Assembly (NCBI RefSeq): GCF_040676775.1
Contig: NZ_JBFAPP010000009.1
Span: 124,001-188,000 of the forward strand
DNA: 64,000 nucleotides
Source of the DNA: Micromonospora_G sp040676775
GTDB taxonomy: Bacteria > Actinomycetota > Actinomycetes > Mycobacteriales > Micromonosporaceae
Direction: 5' to 3'
Translations under genes and position numbers: made by a program
The notes under the pieces: model-generated
Databases searched by the model: none
Told to the model about the DNA's origin: nothing
The model's input: the letters and a program-made list of their open reading frames with translations, nothing else
Shown: piece after piece, positions 49,863 through 60,584 of the stretch
How the letters are laid out: each line of letters opens with the position of its first letter
Numbering within the stretch: position 1 is the first letter of the stretch

Positions 49863-51277
49863 CAGTCCTGTTCTCCGATCGTCCAACGGGGTCCGTGGGG
49901 GGTGTCCTCGACCACAACACCAGCGTGCCTGAGCTGGTCGCGCACCCCGTCGGCGGCGGTCCAGTCCTTCCGGGCGCGGGCCTGCGCCCGCTGTTCGAGC
50001 GCCAGCGCCACCAGCGCGTCGATGACGTCCCGCAGCTCGCCGTCCTGCCCGTGACCGGCCCAGGCCGGATCGAGGGGGTCGACGCCGAGCAGGTCCAGCA
50101 TCGTGCGGACCGCCACCAGCGTACTGCGGGTGGCGTTGTTGTCGCCTTCGGCCAGCGCGTTGTTGCCGTCACGGAGCACGTCGTGCACCACGGCGAGAGC
50201 GGCCGAGGTGTTCAGGTCGTCGTCCATCGCGGCGGCGAAGGCAGCCGGTACGGCGCCCAACTCGGCCGGGCCGACCCGCTCCACCGCCCGCTGGACGAAG
50301 CCCTCGAGCCGGCGGTACGCGACCGCGGCCTCGCCCAGCGCCTCGTCGGAGTAGTCGATCCGGGACCGGTAGTGCGGCGACGCCAGGTAATACCGCAGTT
50401 CCACCGGGCGTACGCCGAGCGCGGTGACGTGCGCCAGGTCGAGCGCGTTCCCGAGCGACTTGCCCATCTTCGCGTCGCCGAGGTTGAGCAGGCCGTGGTG
50501 CACCCAGTAGCGGGCGAACGGGAGCCCGGCGGAGCGGGACTGGGCCAGTTCGTTCTCGTGGTGCGGGAAGACCAGGTCGAGACCGCCGCCGTGGATGTCG
50601 AACTCGGCGCCGAGGTAGCGGCGGCACATCGCCGAGCACTCGATGTGCCAGCCGGGCCGTCCCCGCCCCCAGGGCGACGGCCAGGAGGCGTCTGCCGGCT
50701 CTTCCGGTTTGACGCCTTTCCAGAGGGCGAAGTCGCGGGGATCACGCTTGCCCCGTTCGAGCTCGTCCGTACCGGCCTGCACCGCCTCCAGTTGCTGGCC
50801 GGAGAGGAAGCCGTAGTCGGGGTCGGACTTCACGTCGAAATAGACGTCGCCCGAGTCGTCCCCGGCCGGATAGGCGTGCCCGTTGTCGATCAGGGTCTGG
50901 ATCAGCTCGTGCATCTCCGGGATGTGCCCGGTCGCCCGCGGCTCGTACGTCGGCGGCGCCACGTTCAACGTCCGGTACGTCTGCGCCAGGATCACCTCGT
51001 TGGCGTACGCGATCGACCAGAACGGGCGCTCCTGCTCCTGCGACTTGACCAGCAGCTTGTCGTCGATGTCGGTCAGGTTGCGGATGAAGGTCACGTCGAG
51101 ACCGGCGTACGTCAGCCAGCGGCGCAGCACGTCGTAGTTGACACCGGAGCGAAGGTGGCCGATATGGGGCGGGCCCTGGAGGGTGAGACCACACAGATAG
51201 ACCCCCACCTTGCCGGGCTGCCGCGGGACGAAGTCCCGCACCGATCGGGTGGCGGTGTCATATAGGCGTAGCGTCAC
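49862..51277 (-). CDS. cysS: cysteinyl-tRNA synthetase
   Basis: 471 residues. Class I synthetase: HIGH motif in GPPHIGHLRS, KMSKS-type loop AKMGKSLGN, zinc ligands CGLT, C in GWHIECSAM and the HHENE cluster (VFPHHENELAQS), then the C-terminal anticodon-binding DALR domain. Length and the full C-terminus favour CysS over MshC (about 410 residues). GTG start with no ribosome site but a -10-like box 6 nt upstream, suggesting a leaderless mRNA. Confidence 0.95.
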   Translation of the reverse strand: MTLRLYDTATRSVRDFVPRQPGKVGVYLCGLTLQGPPHIGHLRSGVNYDVLRRWLTYAGLDVTFIRNLTDIDDKLLVKSQEQERPFWSIAYANEVILAQTYRTLNVAPPTYEPRATGHIPEMHELIQTLIDNGHAYPAGDDSGDVYFDVKSDPDYGFLSGQQLEAVQAGTDELERGKRDPRDFALWKGVKPEEPADASWPSPWGRGRPGWHIECSAMCRRYLGAEFDIHGGGLDLVFPHHENELAQSRSAGLPFARYWVHHGLLNLGDAKMGKSLGNALDLAHVTALGVRPVELRYYLASPHYRSRIDYSDEALGEAAVAYRRLEGFVQRAVERVGPAELGAVPAAFAAAMDDDLNTSAALAVVHDVLRDGNNALAEGDNNATRSTLVAVRTMLDLLGVDPLDPAWAGHGQDGELRDVIDALVALALEQRAQARARKDWTAADGVRDQLRHAGVVVEDTPHGPRWTIGEQD

Positions 51278-51283
51278 CGCACC

Positions 51284-51362
51284 AGGGTAACGGTCACCGG
51301 TTCCGACCGTCGTACGCGCGGCGGCCCTCAGCCGCGATCGGGGACCGGCGTCGCCGTACGCT
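51284..51362. promoter_or_regulatory. divergent leaderless promoters (cysS and iclR-like)
   Basis: Minus strand TACCCT (51284-51289) ends 6 nt before the cysS GTG. Plus strand TACGCT (51357-51362) ends 7 nt before the IclR GTG. Neither gene has a Shine-Dalgarno sequence, so both probably start transcription at the start codon. Confidence 0.45.
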
Positions 51363-51369
51363 GCGTGTT

Positions 51370-52017
51370 GTGGAGCCGACGGGTCACGCGGGCGAGACGG
51401 CACAGACCCTGGACCGGGGCCTGCGCCTGCTGCACCTGGTCGCCGACGCACCCGGTGGATTGACGGTGACCGAGGCGGCGACCCGTCTCGGGGTTGGTCG
51501 GGCGGTGGTCTACCGGCTGGTCGGCGCCCTCACCCAGCACGGCATGGTCCGGCGCGACTCCGCCGGGCGGCTGCGCCTCGGGGTCGGGGTGCTGCACCTG
51601 GCCCGGCGGGCCCAGCCGCTGCTCGCCGAGGGCGCGCTGCCGGCGCTGCGCCGGTTGGCCGAGCAGGCCGGCGCGACCGCGCACCTGACCGTGGTGGAGG
51701 GGGCGGAGGCGGTCGCCGTCGCGGTGGTGGAGCCGAGCTGGACCTCGTTCCACGTCGCCTACCGCACCGGCTCCCGGCACCCGCTGGACCGGGGGGCCGC
51801 CGGGCAGGCGATCATCGGCGGGCGCGCCGGGCAGGTCGATCCGGTCGCCACCACCGGCGAACTGCAACCCGGGGCGTACGGGGTGGCCGCGCCGGTGCTC
51901 GGCGTACCGGGGCTGGAGGCGAGCGTCGGGGTGGTGGCACTCGCCCCGCTGGACGTACTCACCGTCGGCGAGCAGGTACGCGCCGCCGCCGGCGCCATCG
52001 CCCGGGCGCTCGCCTGA
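51370..52017 (+). CDS. IclR-family transcriptional regulator
   Basis: 215 residues. Winged helix-turn-helix (ETAQTLDRGLRLLHLVADAPGGLTVTEAATRLGVGRAVVYRLVGAL, about 8-55) and an IclR-type GAF-like effector domain (about 75-215). The effector domain is shorter than usual (families are 240-260 residues). Divergent from cysS; its target is not evident. Confidence 0.85.
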   Translation: MEPTGHAGETAQTLDRGLRLLHLVADAPGGLTVTEAATRLGVGRAVVYRLVGALTQHGMVRRDSAGRLRLGVGVLHLARRAQPLLAEGALPALRRLAEQAGATAHLTVVEGAEAVAVAVVEPSWTSFHVAYRTGSRHPLDRGAAGQAIIGGRAGQVDPVATTGELQPGAYGVAAPVLGVPGLEASVGVVALAPLDVLTVGEQVRAAAGAIARALA

Positions 52018-52030
52018 AGTGTCCCGCCGC

Positions 52031-53440
52031 TCAGGGGTGGGTCATGCGCAGCACGTCCAGGGCGTCGTCGAGTTGCTGTTCGGTGAGCTTGCCGGCGTCG
52101 ACATGGCCGCGGGCGAGCACCACCGCCTTGATGGTGGACTCGCTCGCCAGCGCCTCCTTGGCGATGGACGCCGCCTCGTCGTACCCGAGGTAGCGGTTGA
52201 GCGGGGTGACCACGGAGGGCGAGCCTTCCGCGTACGCCAGGGCGACCTCCGCGTTCGCGACCAGGCCGGCCACGCAGCGGTCGGCCAGCAACCGGCTCAC
52301 GGCGGCCAGCAGGCGGATGGACTCCAACAGGTTGCGGCCCATCACCGGGAGCATCACGTTGAGTTCGAAGTCGCCCTGCGAGCCGGCGAAGCCGACCGTG
52401 GCGTCGTTGCCGATCACCTGGGCGCTGACCTGGCGGACCGCCTCGCAGACCACCGGGTTGACCTTGCCGGGCATGATCGACGAGCCGGGCTGGAGGTCGG
52501 GAATCTGCAACTCGCGCAGCCCGGCGCGGGGGCCGGAGCCCATCCAGCGGATGTCGTTGGCGATCTTGTAGAGGCCGACCGCTATCGTCCGGAGCTGGCC
52601 GGAGGTCTCCACCAGCGCGTCCCGCGCGCCCTGCGCCTCGAAATGATTGCCCGCCTCGGTCACCGGTACGCCGGTCTGCTCGCGCAGCTTCGCGATCACC
52701 GCCGGGGCGAAACCAGCCGGGGTGTTGATCCCGGTGCCGACCGCGGTCCCGCCGAGCGGCAACTCGGCCAGCCGGGGCAGCACCGACTCCATCCGCTCGG
52801 CGCCGTACGCGACCTGGGTGGCGTAGCCGGAGAACTCCTGTCCGAGGGTGACCGGGGTGGCGTCCATCAGGTGCGTACGCCCGGCCTTCACCACCGCCGC
52901 GAACTCCTCCACCTTGGAACGCAGCGTCAGCTCCAGGTGCCGCAACGCCGGGATCAGGTCCTGGATCACCGACTGGGTGGCCGCCAGGTGGATCGACGAC
53001 GGGAAGACGTCGTTGCTGGACTGGGAGGCGTTCACGTCGTCGTTCGGGTGCACGTCGCGGCCCAGCTCGCGGGTGGCCAGGGTGGCGATCACCTCGTTGG
53101 CGTTCATGTTCGACGAGGTGCCGGACCCGGTCTGGAACACGTCCACCGGGAACTGGTCGTCGTACCCGCCGTCGGCGACGTGCGCCGCCGCGGTCGCGAT
53201 CGCCGCCGCCACGTCCGAGCCGATCACGCCGAGTTCGCCGTTGACCTGGGCCGCCGCGCCCTTGATCTGGGCCAGGGCGCGGATGTGCGCCGGTTCCAGC
53301 CCGCGTCCGGAGATGGGGAAGTTCTGCACCGCCCGCTGGGTCTGTGCCCGCCACAACGCATCGGCGGGGACCTCGACCTCGCCCATGGTGTCCCGCTCGA
53401 CCCGGTAGCCCGCTGTCCCTGATGTGCTCACGTGTTCCAT
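52031..53440 (-). CDS. fumC: fumarate hydratase, class II
   Basis: 469 residues, Fe-independent fumarase of the aspartase/fumarase superfamily. Conserved blocks GSGTSSNMNANEVIA, HPNDDVNASQSSND, AGRTHLMDATPVTLGQEFSG and the signature loop GSSIMPGKVNPV with the catalytic Ser. Converts fumarate to malate in the TCA cycle. ATG listed; a GTG three codons later is possible. A class I fumarase lies 3.2 kb away on the same strand. Confidence 0.94.
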   Translation of the reverse strand: MEHVSTSGTAGYRVERDTMGEVEVPADALWRAQTQRAVQNFPISGRGLEPAHIRALAQIKGAAAQVNGELGVIGSDVAAAIATAAAHVADGGYDDQFPVDVFQTGSGTSSNMNANEVIATLATRELGRDVHPNDDVNASQSSNDVFPSSIHLAATQSVIQDLIPALRHLELTLRSKVEEFAAVVKAGRTHLMDATPVTLGQEFSGYATQVAYGAERMESVLPRLAELPLGGTAVGTGINTPAGFAPAVIAKLREQTGVPVTEAGNHFEAQGARDALVETSGQLRTIAVGLYKIANDIRWMGSGPRAGLRELQIPDLQPGSSIMPGKVNPVVCEAVRQVSAQVIGNDATVGFAGSQGDFELNVMLPVMGRNLLESIRLLAAVSRLLADRCVAGLVANAEVALAYAEGSPSVVTPLNRYLGYDEAASIAKEALASESTIKAVVLARGHVDAGKLTEQQLDDALDVLRMTHP

Positions 53441-53477
53441 CCTGCCGCGCCTCGCGCCGACGCGCAGATGATCCCCG

Positions 53478-56372
53478 TCACCGGCCGCCGACGGGTTGGA
53501 GTTCCGGCGCGCAGGCGGCGATCCCGGCCCGCGCCAGCGCTCGCCCGGCGGGGTAGTCGAGCGCGGTGGCCGACGCCAGCGCCCGCTCGTACAGCGGGAG
53601 CGGGCTGACCCGGTCGCCCGTGTCCCAAACCGCCCGGGCCAACTCGATCTGGCAGTCGACCAGCACCCGCGTCACACCGAACCCCTGCAGGATCCGCAGG
53701 GCCTCGTGCAGTACGCCGACCGCCTCCTCGTCCCGCCCGAGCCCACGCAGGGTCAGCCCGAGACTGTGCCGGATCTCCCCCTCGGTGAGCCGGTCGGCGG
53801 TGGCGACCGCACGCCGCAGCGCGGCGGTGAGCAGCCGGAGGGCGGGGCGGTGGTGGCCCAGCCGGGCCCGGGTGTGGCCGATGTTGCACAGCGCCGTGGT
53901 CAGGTTCCGTTCGGTGCCGTACACCCGGGCCAGGAAGAGGCTCTGTCGCGCCAGCGGCAACGCCTCGGTCAGCCGGCCCATCTGGAGATAGAGGTCGCTG
54001 AGCCCCTGCGGGAGGCGGAGCAGGGTGAGCTTCTCGCTGCCCCACTCCACCGCGGCCAGCCGCACGTGCCGCTCCGACTCCTCGAATTTGCCCATGTGGG
54101 TGAGCACCCCGGCCAGGTTCGTCCGGACCCGGGCGACCCCGAGCAGGTCCCCGTGCGTCTCGTACACCGGCAACGCCGCTTCGAGCTCATGTTTCGCCGC
54201 CGCCCACTGGCCGGCCCCGTAGTAGCCCGAGGCGGCCTGTACGCGGAGCAACGCGACCAGGTTCGGGTCGTCGAGCCGTTGCGCCGAGACGATCGCCTGC
54301 TGATGGGTGTCGATCAGGTCGTCGTGGTAGCCGCGCAGGTAGAGGTAGAACCAGAGGGCCCGGGCGAGCGCACAGGCGTACGAGTCGTGTTGTTGGGCCG
54401 CCGCGTACCGGACGGCGCGGACCACGGTGGCCCGCTCCGGCTCCAACCGGTCCAGCCCGCCCTCGCCCGGGCCGGGCAGCAGTTCCGGGCGGCTCGGGGC
54501 GGCAGGCTCGTATCCGGTCAGCGGCACGGTCAACGGTTCCATCGGCCGGGTCACCCGGGCGACCAGGTGGAACAGGTGGTCCAACAGCCCGGCCCCGGCG
54601 GTACGCCGTACCTCCGGCGGGTCGGTGGCGACCAGGTTCGCCGCGTACTGGCGCATCAGGTCGTGGAACCGGAACCGCCCCGCGGCCGGCTCCTCCAGCA
54701 GGTGGCCGTCGACCAGGCTGTCGAGCAGGTCCCGCGCGGCCAGCAGGGTGCCGCCGGTGAGCGCCGCCGCAGCCGCCGCGTCGAACAACTCGCCCGGATG
54801 CAGGGCCAGCAGCCGGAGCATCCGCTGTGCCGGCGCGGGGAGCTGGACGTACGACAGGGTGAAGGCCCCCGCCACCGTCCGCTCCTCGGCCGCCAGCTCG
54901 GTCAGCACCGCCCCGTCGTCGGCCAGCCGCTCGACCAGGTCCGTGACCGTCCACCGGGGCCGGTGCGCCAACCGGGCACCAGCCAGCCGGATCGCCAGCG
55001 GCAGGTACCCGCACCTGCGGACCACCTCGGCCGCGGCGGCCGGTTCGGCCCGTACCCGCTCCGGGCCGGCGATCCGGGCGAGCAGTTCCACCGCCTCGTC
55101 GGGGTCGAACACCGGCAACGGGTACGGCTGCACCCCGTCCAGGCCGACCAGCCGGCGCCGGGTCGTCACCAGCACCAGGCACCCGGCACCCGCCGGCAGC
55201 AGCGGACCGACCTGCTGCGCGCTGGCCGCGTTGTCCAGCACGATCACCGCCCGCCGCCGGGCAAGCTCGGTACGCCAGCACCCCAGCCGTTCCTCGAAGT
55301 CCCCCGGGATCCGTTCGCTGCCGACGCCCAACTGCCGCAGCAGGGTCACCAGGGCGGCGGCCGGCTCGACCGGGCTGCGTTCGCTGTGCCCGTGCAGGTC
55401 GAGGAAGAGGTGGGCGTCGGGGTAGTTCGCCGCCAGCGAGGTAGCCAGGTGCACCGCGAGCGCGGTCTTCCCGCTGCCGGCCATCCCCTCGACGAGCACC
55501 ACCACCGGCTTGCCCGGATCGGCGGTCTCGATCGCGTGCCGCACCCGGCCGAGCAGTTCGGCCCGTCCGGTGAAGTCCGCCACGTCCCGGGGCAGGCACC
55601 GGGCCGGGGTCGCCTCGTCGCCGTCGGGCACCTGGTCGGGCAGTTCACCGGCGAGGATCCGGCGGTGCAGTTCACGCAGCTCGGCGCCGGGATCGATGCC
55701 GAGTTCCTCGGCCAGTGCGCGCCGGGCGTCCCGGTAGACGGCGAGTGCGTCGGCCTGTCGGCCGACCCCGCAGAGGGCACGCATCAGTTGGCTGCGCAGC
55801 CGCTCCCGGAGCGGGTGTCGGGCCACCAGGTCGGTCAGCTCGCCGATCAGTTCGCCGTCGCGACCCAGCCGTAGCTCGACCTCCACGCACTCCTCGGTCA
55901 CCACGGTGCGCTCCTCGTCCAGCGCGACCGCCGCCCGGCGTACGCCGGCACCGGAGATCCCGCCGAGCGCGGGTCCCCGCCAGAGGGCCAGCGCGGCCCG
56001 GAAGTGTTGGCGGGCTGCGGGCAGTCCACCCGCGGCGACCTCGACCCGTCCGGCGTCGACCAGGCGTGAAAACGCCTGCGCGTCCGACTCGACGGTGCCC
56101 GGCCGGAAGCCGTACCCGACGGGGTCGGTGACGATGACGTCGTTACCCAGTCCCGCCTGGGTGAACAGCCGGCGCAACCGGGACACGCAGGTCTGCAACT
56201 GGGCCCGGGAGGTGGCCGGTGGGTCGTCGCCCCAGACCGCGTCCACCAGTTCGTCCACCGGTACGGTCCGGCCCGCCCGCAGCAGCATCATGGTGAGCAC
56301 TGTCCGGTCTCGACCGGCGGTGACCGTTATTCCACCGTCCACTTCCAGCGGACCCAGGATTCCGAAGCGCAT
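53478..56372 (-). CDS. AfsR/SARP-type regulator with NB-ARC and TPR domains
   Basis: 964 residues. OmpR-like DNA-binding domain (about 1-95: MRFGILGPLEVDG...RTVLTMMLLRAGRTVPVDELVDAVWGD), bacterial transcriptional activator domain (about 97-245), NB-ARC ATPase (Walker A EGMAGSGKTALA near 300, Walker B RRAVIVLDN near 365, then GCLVLVTTRRRLVGL) and winged-helix region. A C-terminal TPR array (about 640-964: RVRTNLAGVLTHMGKFEESERH, ALCNIGHTRARLGHHRPALRLL). ATP-controlled activator, typically of secondary metabolism or morphology. No biosynthetic cluster is adjacent. ATG start matches the family N-terminus. Confidence 0.92.
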   Translation of the reverse strand: MRFGILGPLEVDGGITVTAGRDRTVLTMMLLRAGRTVPVDELVDAVWGDDPPATSRAQLQTCVSRLRRLFTQAGLGNDVIVTDPVGYGFRPGTVESDAQAFSRLVDAGRVEVAAGGLPAARQHFRAALALWRGPALGGISGAGVRRAAVALDEERTVVTEECVEVELRLGRDGELIGELTDLVARHPLRERLRSQLMRALCGVGRQADALAVYRDARRALAEELGIDPGAELRELHRRILAGELPDQVPDGDEATPARCLPRDVADFTGRAELLGRVRHAIETADPGKPVVVLVEGMAGSGKTALAVHLATSLAANYPDAHLFLDLHGHSERSPVEPAAALVTLLRQLGVGSERIPGDFEERLGCWRTELARRRAVIVLDNAASAQQVGPLLPAGAGCLVLVTTRRRLVGLDGVQPYPLPVFDPDEAVELLARIAGPERVRAEPAAAAEVVRRCGYLPLAIRLAGARLAHRPRWTVTDLVERLADDGAVLTELAAEERTVAGAFTLSYVQLPAPAQRMLRLLALHPGELFDAAAAAALTGGTLLAARDLLDSLVDGHLLEEPAAGRFRFHDLMRQYAANLVATDPPEVRRTAGAGLLDHLFHLVARVTRPMEPLTVPLTGYEPAAPSRPELLPGPGEGGLDRLEPERATVVRAVRYAAAQQHDSYACALARALWFYLYLRGYHDDLIDTHQQAIVSAQRLDDPNLVALLRVQAASGYYGAGQWAAAKHELEAALPVYETHGDLLGVARVRTNLAGVLTHMGKFEESERHVRLAAVEWGSEKLTLLRLPQGLSDLYLQMGRLTEALPLARQSLFLARVYGTERNLTTALCNIGHTRARLGHHRPALRLLTAALRRAVATADRLTEGEIRHSLGLTLRGLGRDEEAVGVLHEALRILQGFGVTRVLVDCQIELARAVWDTGDRVSPLPLYERALASATALDYPAGRALARAGIAACAPELQPVGGR

Positions 56373-56527
56373 TCCCCGCCCTCGTGCGACCAGCGATGAC
56401 CGAAGCCTAACCTTTCCGGCACAGATCGTTATCGGCCGGCGATAGCGGTCCGGGAGTGATTCGAGAGCGGCCCGGTGCACGATGCGCAGCGGGTTCCCGA
56501 CGATCGTCGGTCTGCCCTGATCGGGGG

Positions 56528-56597
56528 CGGTGCACCCGTCGGCGTTTTCCTCGACTCCGTGGCGGTGCCACGGAGTCGTCGTGCGACGGGTGCACCG
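56528..56597. terminator. nested double palindrome downstream of fumA
   Basis: Outer arms CGGTGCACCCGTCG and CGACGGGTGCACCG (14 bp, perfect) enclose an inner 12-bp hairpin CGACTCCGTGGC-GGT-GCCACGGAGTCG. It lies between the fumarase stop and the AfsR-like start on the same strand; probable terminator. Confidence 0.6.
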
Positions 56598-56630
56598 GGC
56601 GGTCGTACCGGTGTCGGGTTGGTCCGGTGC

Positions 56631-58301
<1,671 letters not shown>

Positions 58302-58402
58302 GAGCGGAAAGCCTAGGCCAGCCGACCGGAACCGTCCTAGCCGCCGGGTCGGTCCCGTGCCGTCTCCGGTCTCCGCCGCGCTGTGGGAGGGGGTGAAGCC
58401 GC

Positions 58403-59851
58403 TCAACCGTCCTTGCCGGAGTCGGCGGGCTGGCACTGCTCCATCTTCGGTCCGCCGCAGGTAGGCCCGACGTCGCCGGGACCGGCGCCCGGTGCCGGGG
58501 ACGTGCCGGGGGCGCCGGGACCGGGTCCCGGTATACCGGCCGCCGTGCTGAATTGGACATAACCGATGTCCCGGCCGTCGCCGATCACCATCCCGGCCGG
58601 GCCGACCGCGAGCACCCTCGCCGACGTGGCGAGGGTGAGCAGCTCACTTCCGCGCAGCGGGTCGAGGGCGATCACCCGGTTCGGTTTCTCGTCGACCAGT
58701 AGGGCCGCGGAGCGGGTCAGCGTCGAGGCGCCCTCCGGGCTCAGCGGACGGTTCCAGCGGGGCGCGTCGCGGCCCAGTTCCCGACCGGTGACGGTCTGCC
58801 GGTCGGCGGAGCGGACCAGTGCGTACCGGTCGTCGACGGCGAGCAGTTTCTCGCCTTCGGCGCCGGACCAGAGCACCCGCCCGTCGTACGCGTCGAGGAT
58901 CGTCTCGCGGCCGTCCGGGCCGACACCGACCAGTACGCTCTGGCCGCCCTGCGGGTCCTCCCGCTGTACGCAGCCGCCCGCGTTCGCGGTGCGCAGGTTG
59001 ATCCCGGAGCGCCGCCACACCTCCTGGCCGCTGATCGGGTCGCGGGCCAGTACGGTGAAGTAGCAGCTGCCGTCCTCGGCGCGGGCCTCGATGCGCAGCA
59101 TCCGTCCGCCGACCACCACCAGCCGGTCGGCCCGGCCCGGCTGGATGTCGCGCAGCACCCGCCCGGTGGCGGTGTCCACGATGTGCACCCGGCCGTCGAC
59201 CGGGAAGCCGAGCAGCGACGGCATCGTCTCCGGGCCGCTCGCGTCGTCGGCGACGAGTTTGGTGGTCAGTCTCCGGGTGCCGAGGACCTCCGGGTTGTCG
59301 GCGAAGAGTCCGGTGCCGACCCCGGGCAGGAACGCGGTCCAGACCGGTTTGGTGCCGCGCGGATCCCAGCGGCTCAGGGTGCACTCGCGCGGTTCGGAGC
59401 AGCGGACGTCGAGCAGCGCGTTGCGGTAGGTCCAGACCCCGCTGGCCTTGGTGTCGCGGCGGCGTACCGCACCGGTTTCGGGGTCGATCAGCTCGTACCC
59501 CTTCTCCAGCAGCTTGCCGGTCGCGACGACCGGGTCGGTCTCGCCGCCCGCGACCGCGGCCCAGTCGACCTTGCGTTCCCAGAGCTTGCTGCCGGTGGCC
59601 AGGCTGCGAGCCTCCACGAAGGTGCGTTGCTCGACCACGACGGTGCTGCCGGCGATGGTAACGCTCTGCGGGGTGCCGCCGACCCGCTGCTGCCAGACCA
59701 CGTCCGGTTCGGAGAGTGGCTGGCTGCGGTTGATCCAGGCCACCAAGTTGGGGAAGGGGTTCCAGACCCCGGTGGCCGAGAGCACGATGACCGCGACCAG
59801 CATGAAGGCGAGGAACCACTTCGCGCTCCGCCCGGCGCTCCCCTTCGCCAT
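58403..59851 (-). CDS. membrane-anchored PQQ-like beta-propeller protein
   Basis: 482 residues. One N-terminal helix (WFLAFMLVAVIVLSATGVWNP) anchors an outside seven- or eight-bladed propeller with repeated 'A-D/E-x-x-T/S-G-x-x-x-W' blade ends (ARSLATGSKLWERKV, DPISGQEVWRRSG, DAYDGRVLWSGA). The tail is Gly/Pro-rich with a CGGPKMEQC pair. No PQQ dehydrogenase catalytic residues; a surface scaffold or binding role is likely. ATG MAKGSAG with TACGGT 6 nt upstream, a leaderless candidate. Related in architecture to the propeller of the Hsp70 fusion. Confidence 0.75.
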   Translation of the reverse strand: MAKGSAGRSAKWFLAFMLVAVIVLSATGVWNPFPNLVAWINRSQPLSEPDVVWQQRVGGTPQSVTIAGSTVVVEQRTFVEARSLATGSKLWERKVDWAAVAGGETDPVVATGKLLEKGYELIDPETGAVRRRDTKASGVWTYRNALLDVRCSEPRECTLSRWDPRGTKPVWTAFLPGVGTGLFADNPEVLGTRRLTTKLVADDASGPETMPSLLGFPVDGRVHIVDTATGRVLRDIQPGRADRLVVVGGRMLRIEARAEDGSCYFTVLARDPISGQEVWRRSGINLRTANAGGCVQREDPQGGQSVLVGVGPDGRETILDAYDGRVLWSGAEGEKLLAVDDRYALVRSADRQTVTGRELGRDAPRWNRPLSPEGASTLTRSAALLVDEKPNRVIALDPLRGSELLTLATSARVLAVGPAGMVIGDGRDIGYVQFSTAAGIPGPGPGAPGTSPAPGAGPGDVGPTCGGPKMEQCQPADSGKDG

Positions 59852-59935
59852 CGGGCTACCGTAGCGAGGCCAGAGGGGCAAACGCGGGACGCCTCGCCGC
59901 CCGTGTCGTCCTGACTTAACGATTTATCAGGGCAT

Positions 59936-60451
59936 TCAGCTCGACTTCCCGCCGGCCGTCGGCCCACCGGCCGCCGCCGAGCGGACCAGCGGCAGCACCC
60001 GGTACGGGATCTGCTCGGCCAGCGCGATGATCGTCGAGGCCCGGGCGATCCCCTCGTACGAGACGATCTGGTCGATCACCCGCTGGAGGTCGGCGTTGGA
60101 TCGGGCGACGATCCGGCAGAGCATGTCGCCGGAGCCGGTGATGGTGTGCGCCTCCAGCACCTCGGGAATCTGCCGCAGGTGCGCCGCCACCGGGTCGTGG
60201 CCGTGCCGCTGGCTGATCTCCAGGGTGACGAAGGAGGTCACGCCGAAGCCGATCGCGGCCGGCGCGAGCTCGGGGCCGAACCCGCGGATCACCCCTCGGG
60301 CCAGCAGTTTGTCCAGTCGGGCCTGGACCGTGCCCCGGGCCACCCGCAGCCGGCGGGAGCATTCGAGCACCCCGATCCGCGGCTCGGCGGCGAGCAGGTC
60401 GATCAGTCTGGCATCCAGCCGATCAAGCTGGACATCCTGTACAGCGGTCAC
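59936..60451 (-). CDS. Lrp/AsnC-family transcriptional regulator
   Basis: 171 residues. N-terminal HTH (LDARLIDLLAAEPRIGVLECSRRLRVARGTVQARLDKLLARGVI, about 12-55) and a C-terminal RAM ligand-binding domain (about 70-150: SFVTLEISQRHGHDPVAAHL, EAHTITGSGDMLCRIVARS). Amino-acid-responsive regulator. Divergent from the HPPD gene, so a role in aromatic amino acid catabolism is likely. GTG start; TATGGT lies 8 nt upstream inside a TTCG-N7-CGAA repeat. Confidence 0.92.
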   Translation of the reverse strand: MTAVQDVQLDRLDARLIDLLAAEPRIGVLECSRRLRVARGTVQARLDKLLARGVIRGFGPELAPAAIGFGVTSFVTLEISQRHGHDPVAAHLRQIPEVLEAHTITGSGDMLCRIVARSNADLQRVIDQIVSYEGIARASTIIALAEQIPYRVLPLVRSAAAGGPTAGGKSS

Positions 60452-60584
60452 GGTGTTCGACCATACCGAATGTGCAAGCTGACCAGCCGAAAACGTGACG
60501 GTTGCTCACCCTGCTGCCGGGACGAGATCCTCGCCACAGGACGGCCGCCCATCGTCGGGCGCCGGCACGGAGGGAGTCGCGACC

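Noticed and set aside
49862..51277. cysS considered as mycothiol ligase mshC
   Set aside because: Length of 471 residues, full C-terminal region and pairing with rlmB fit cysteinyl-tRNA synthetase.
53478..56372. AfsR-like regulator considered as part of a secondary-metabolite cluster
   Set aside because: Neighbours are fumarases and housekeeping genes; no biosynthetic enzymes are present.
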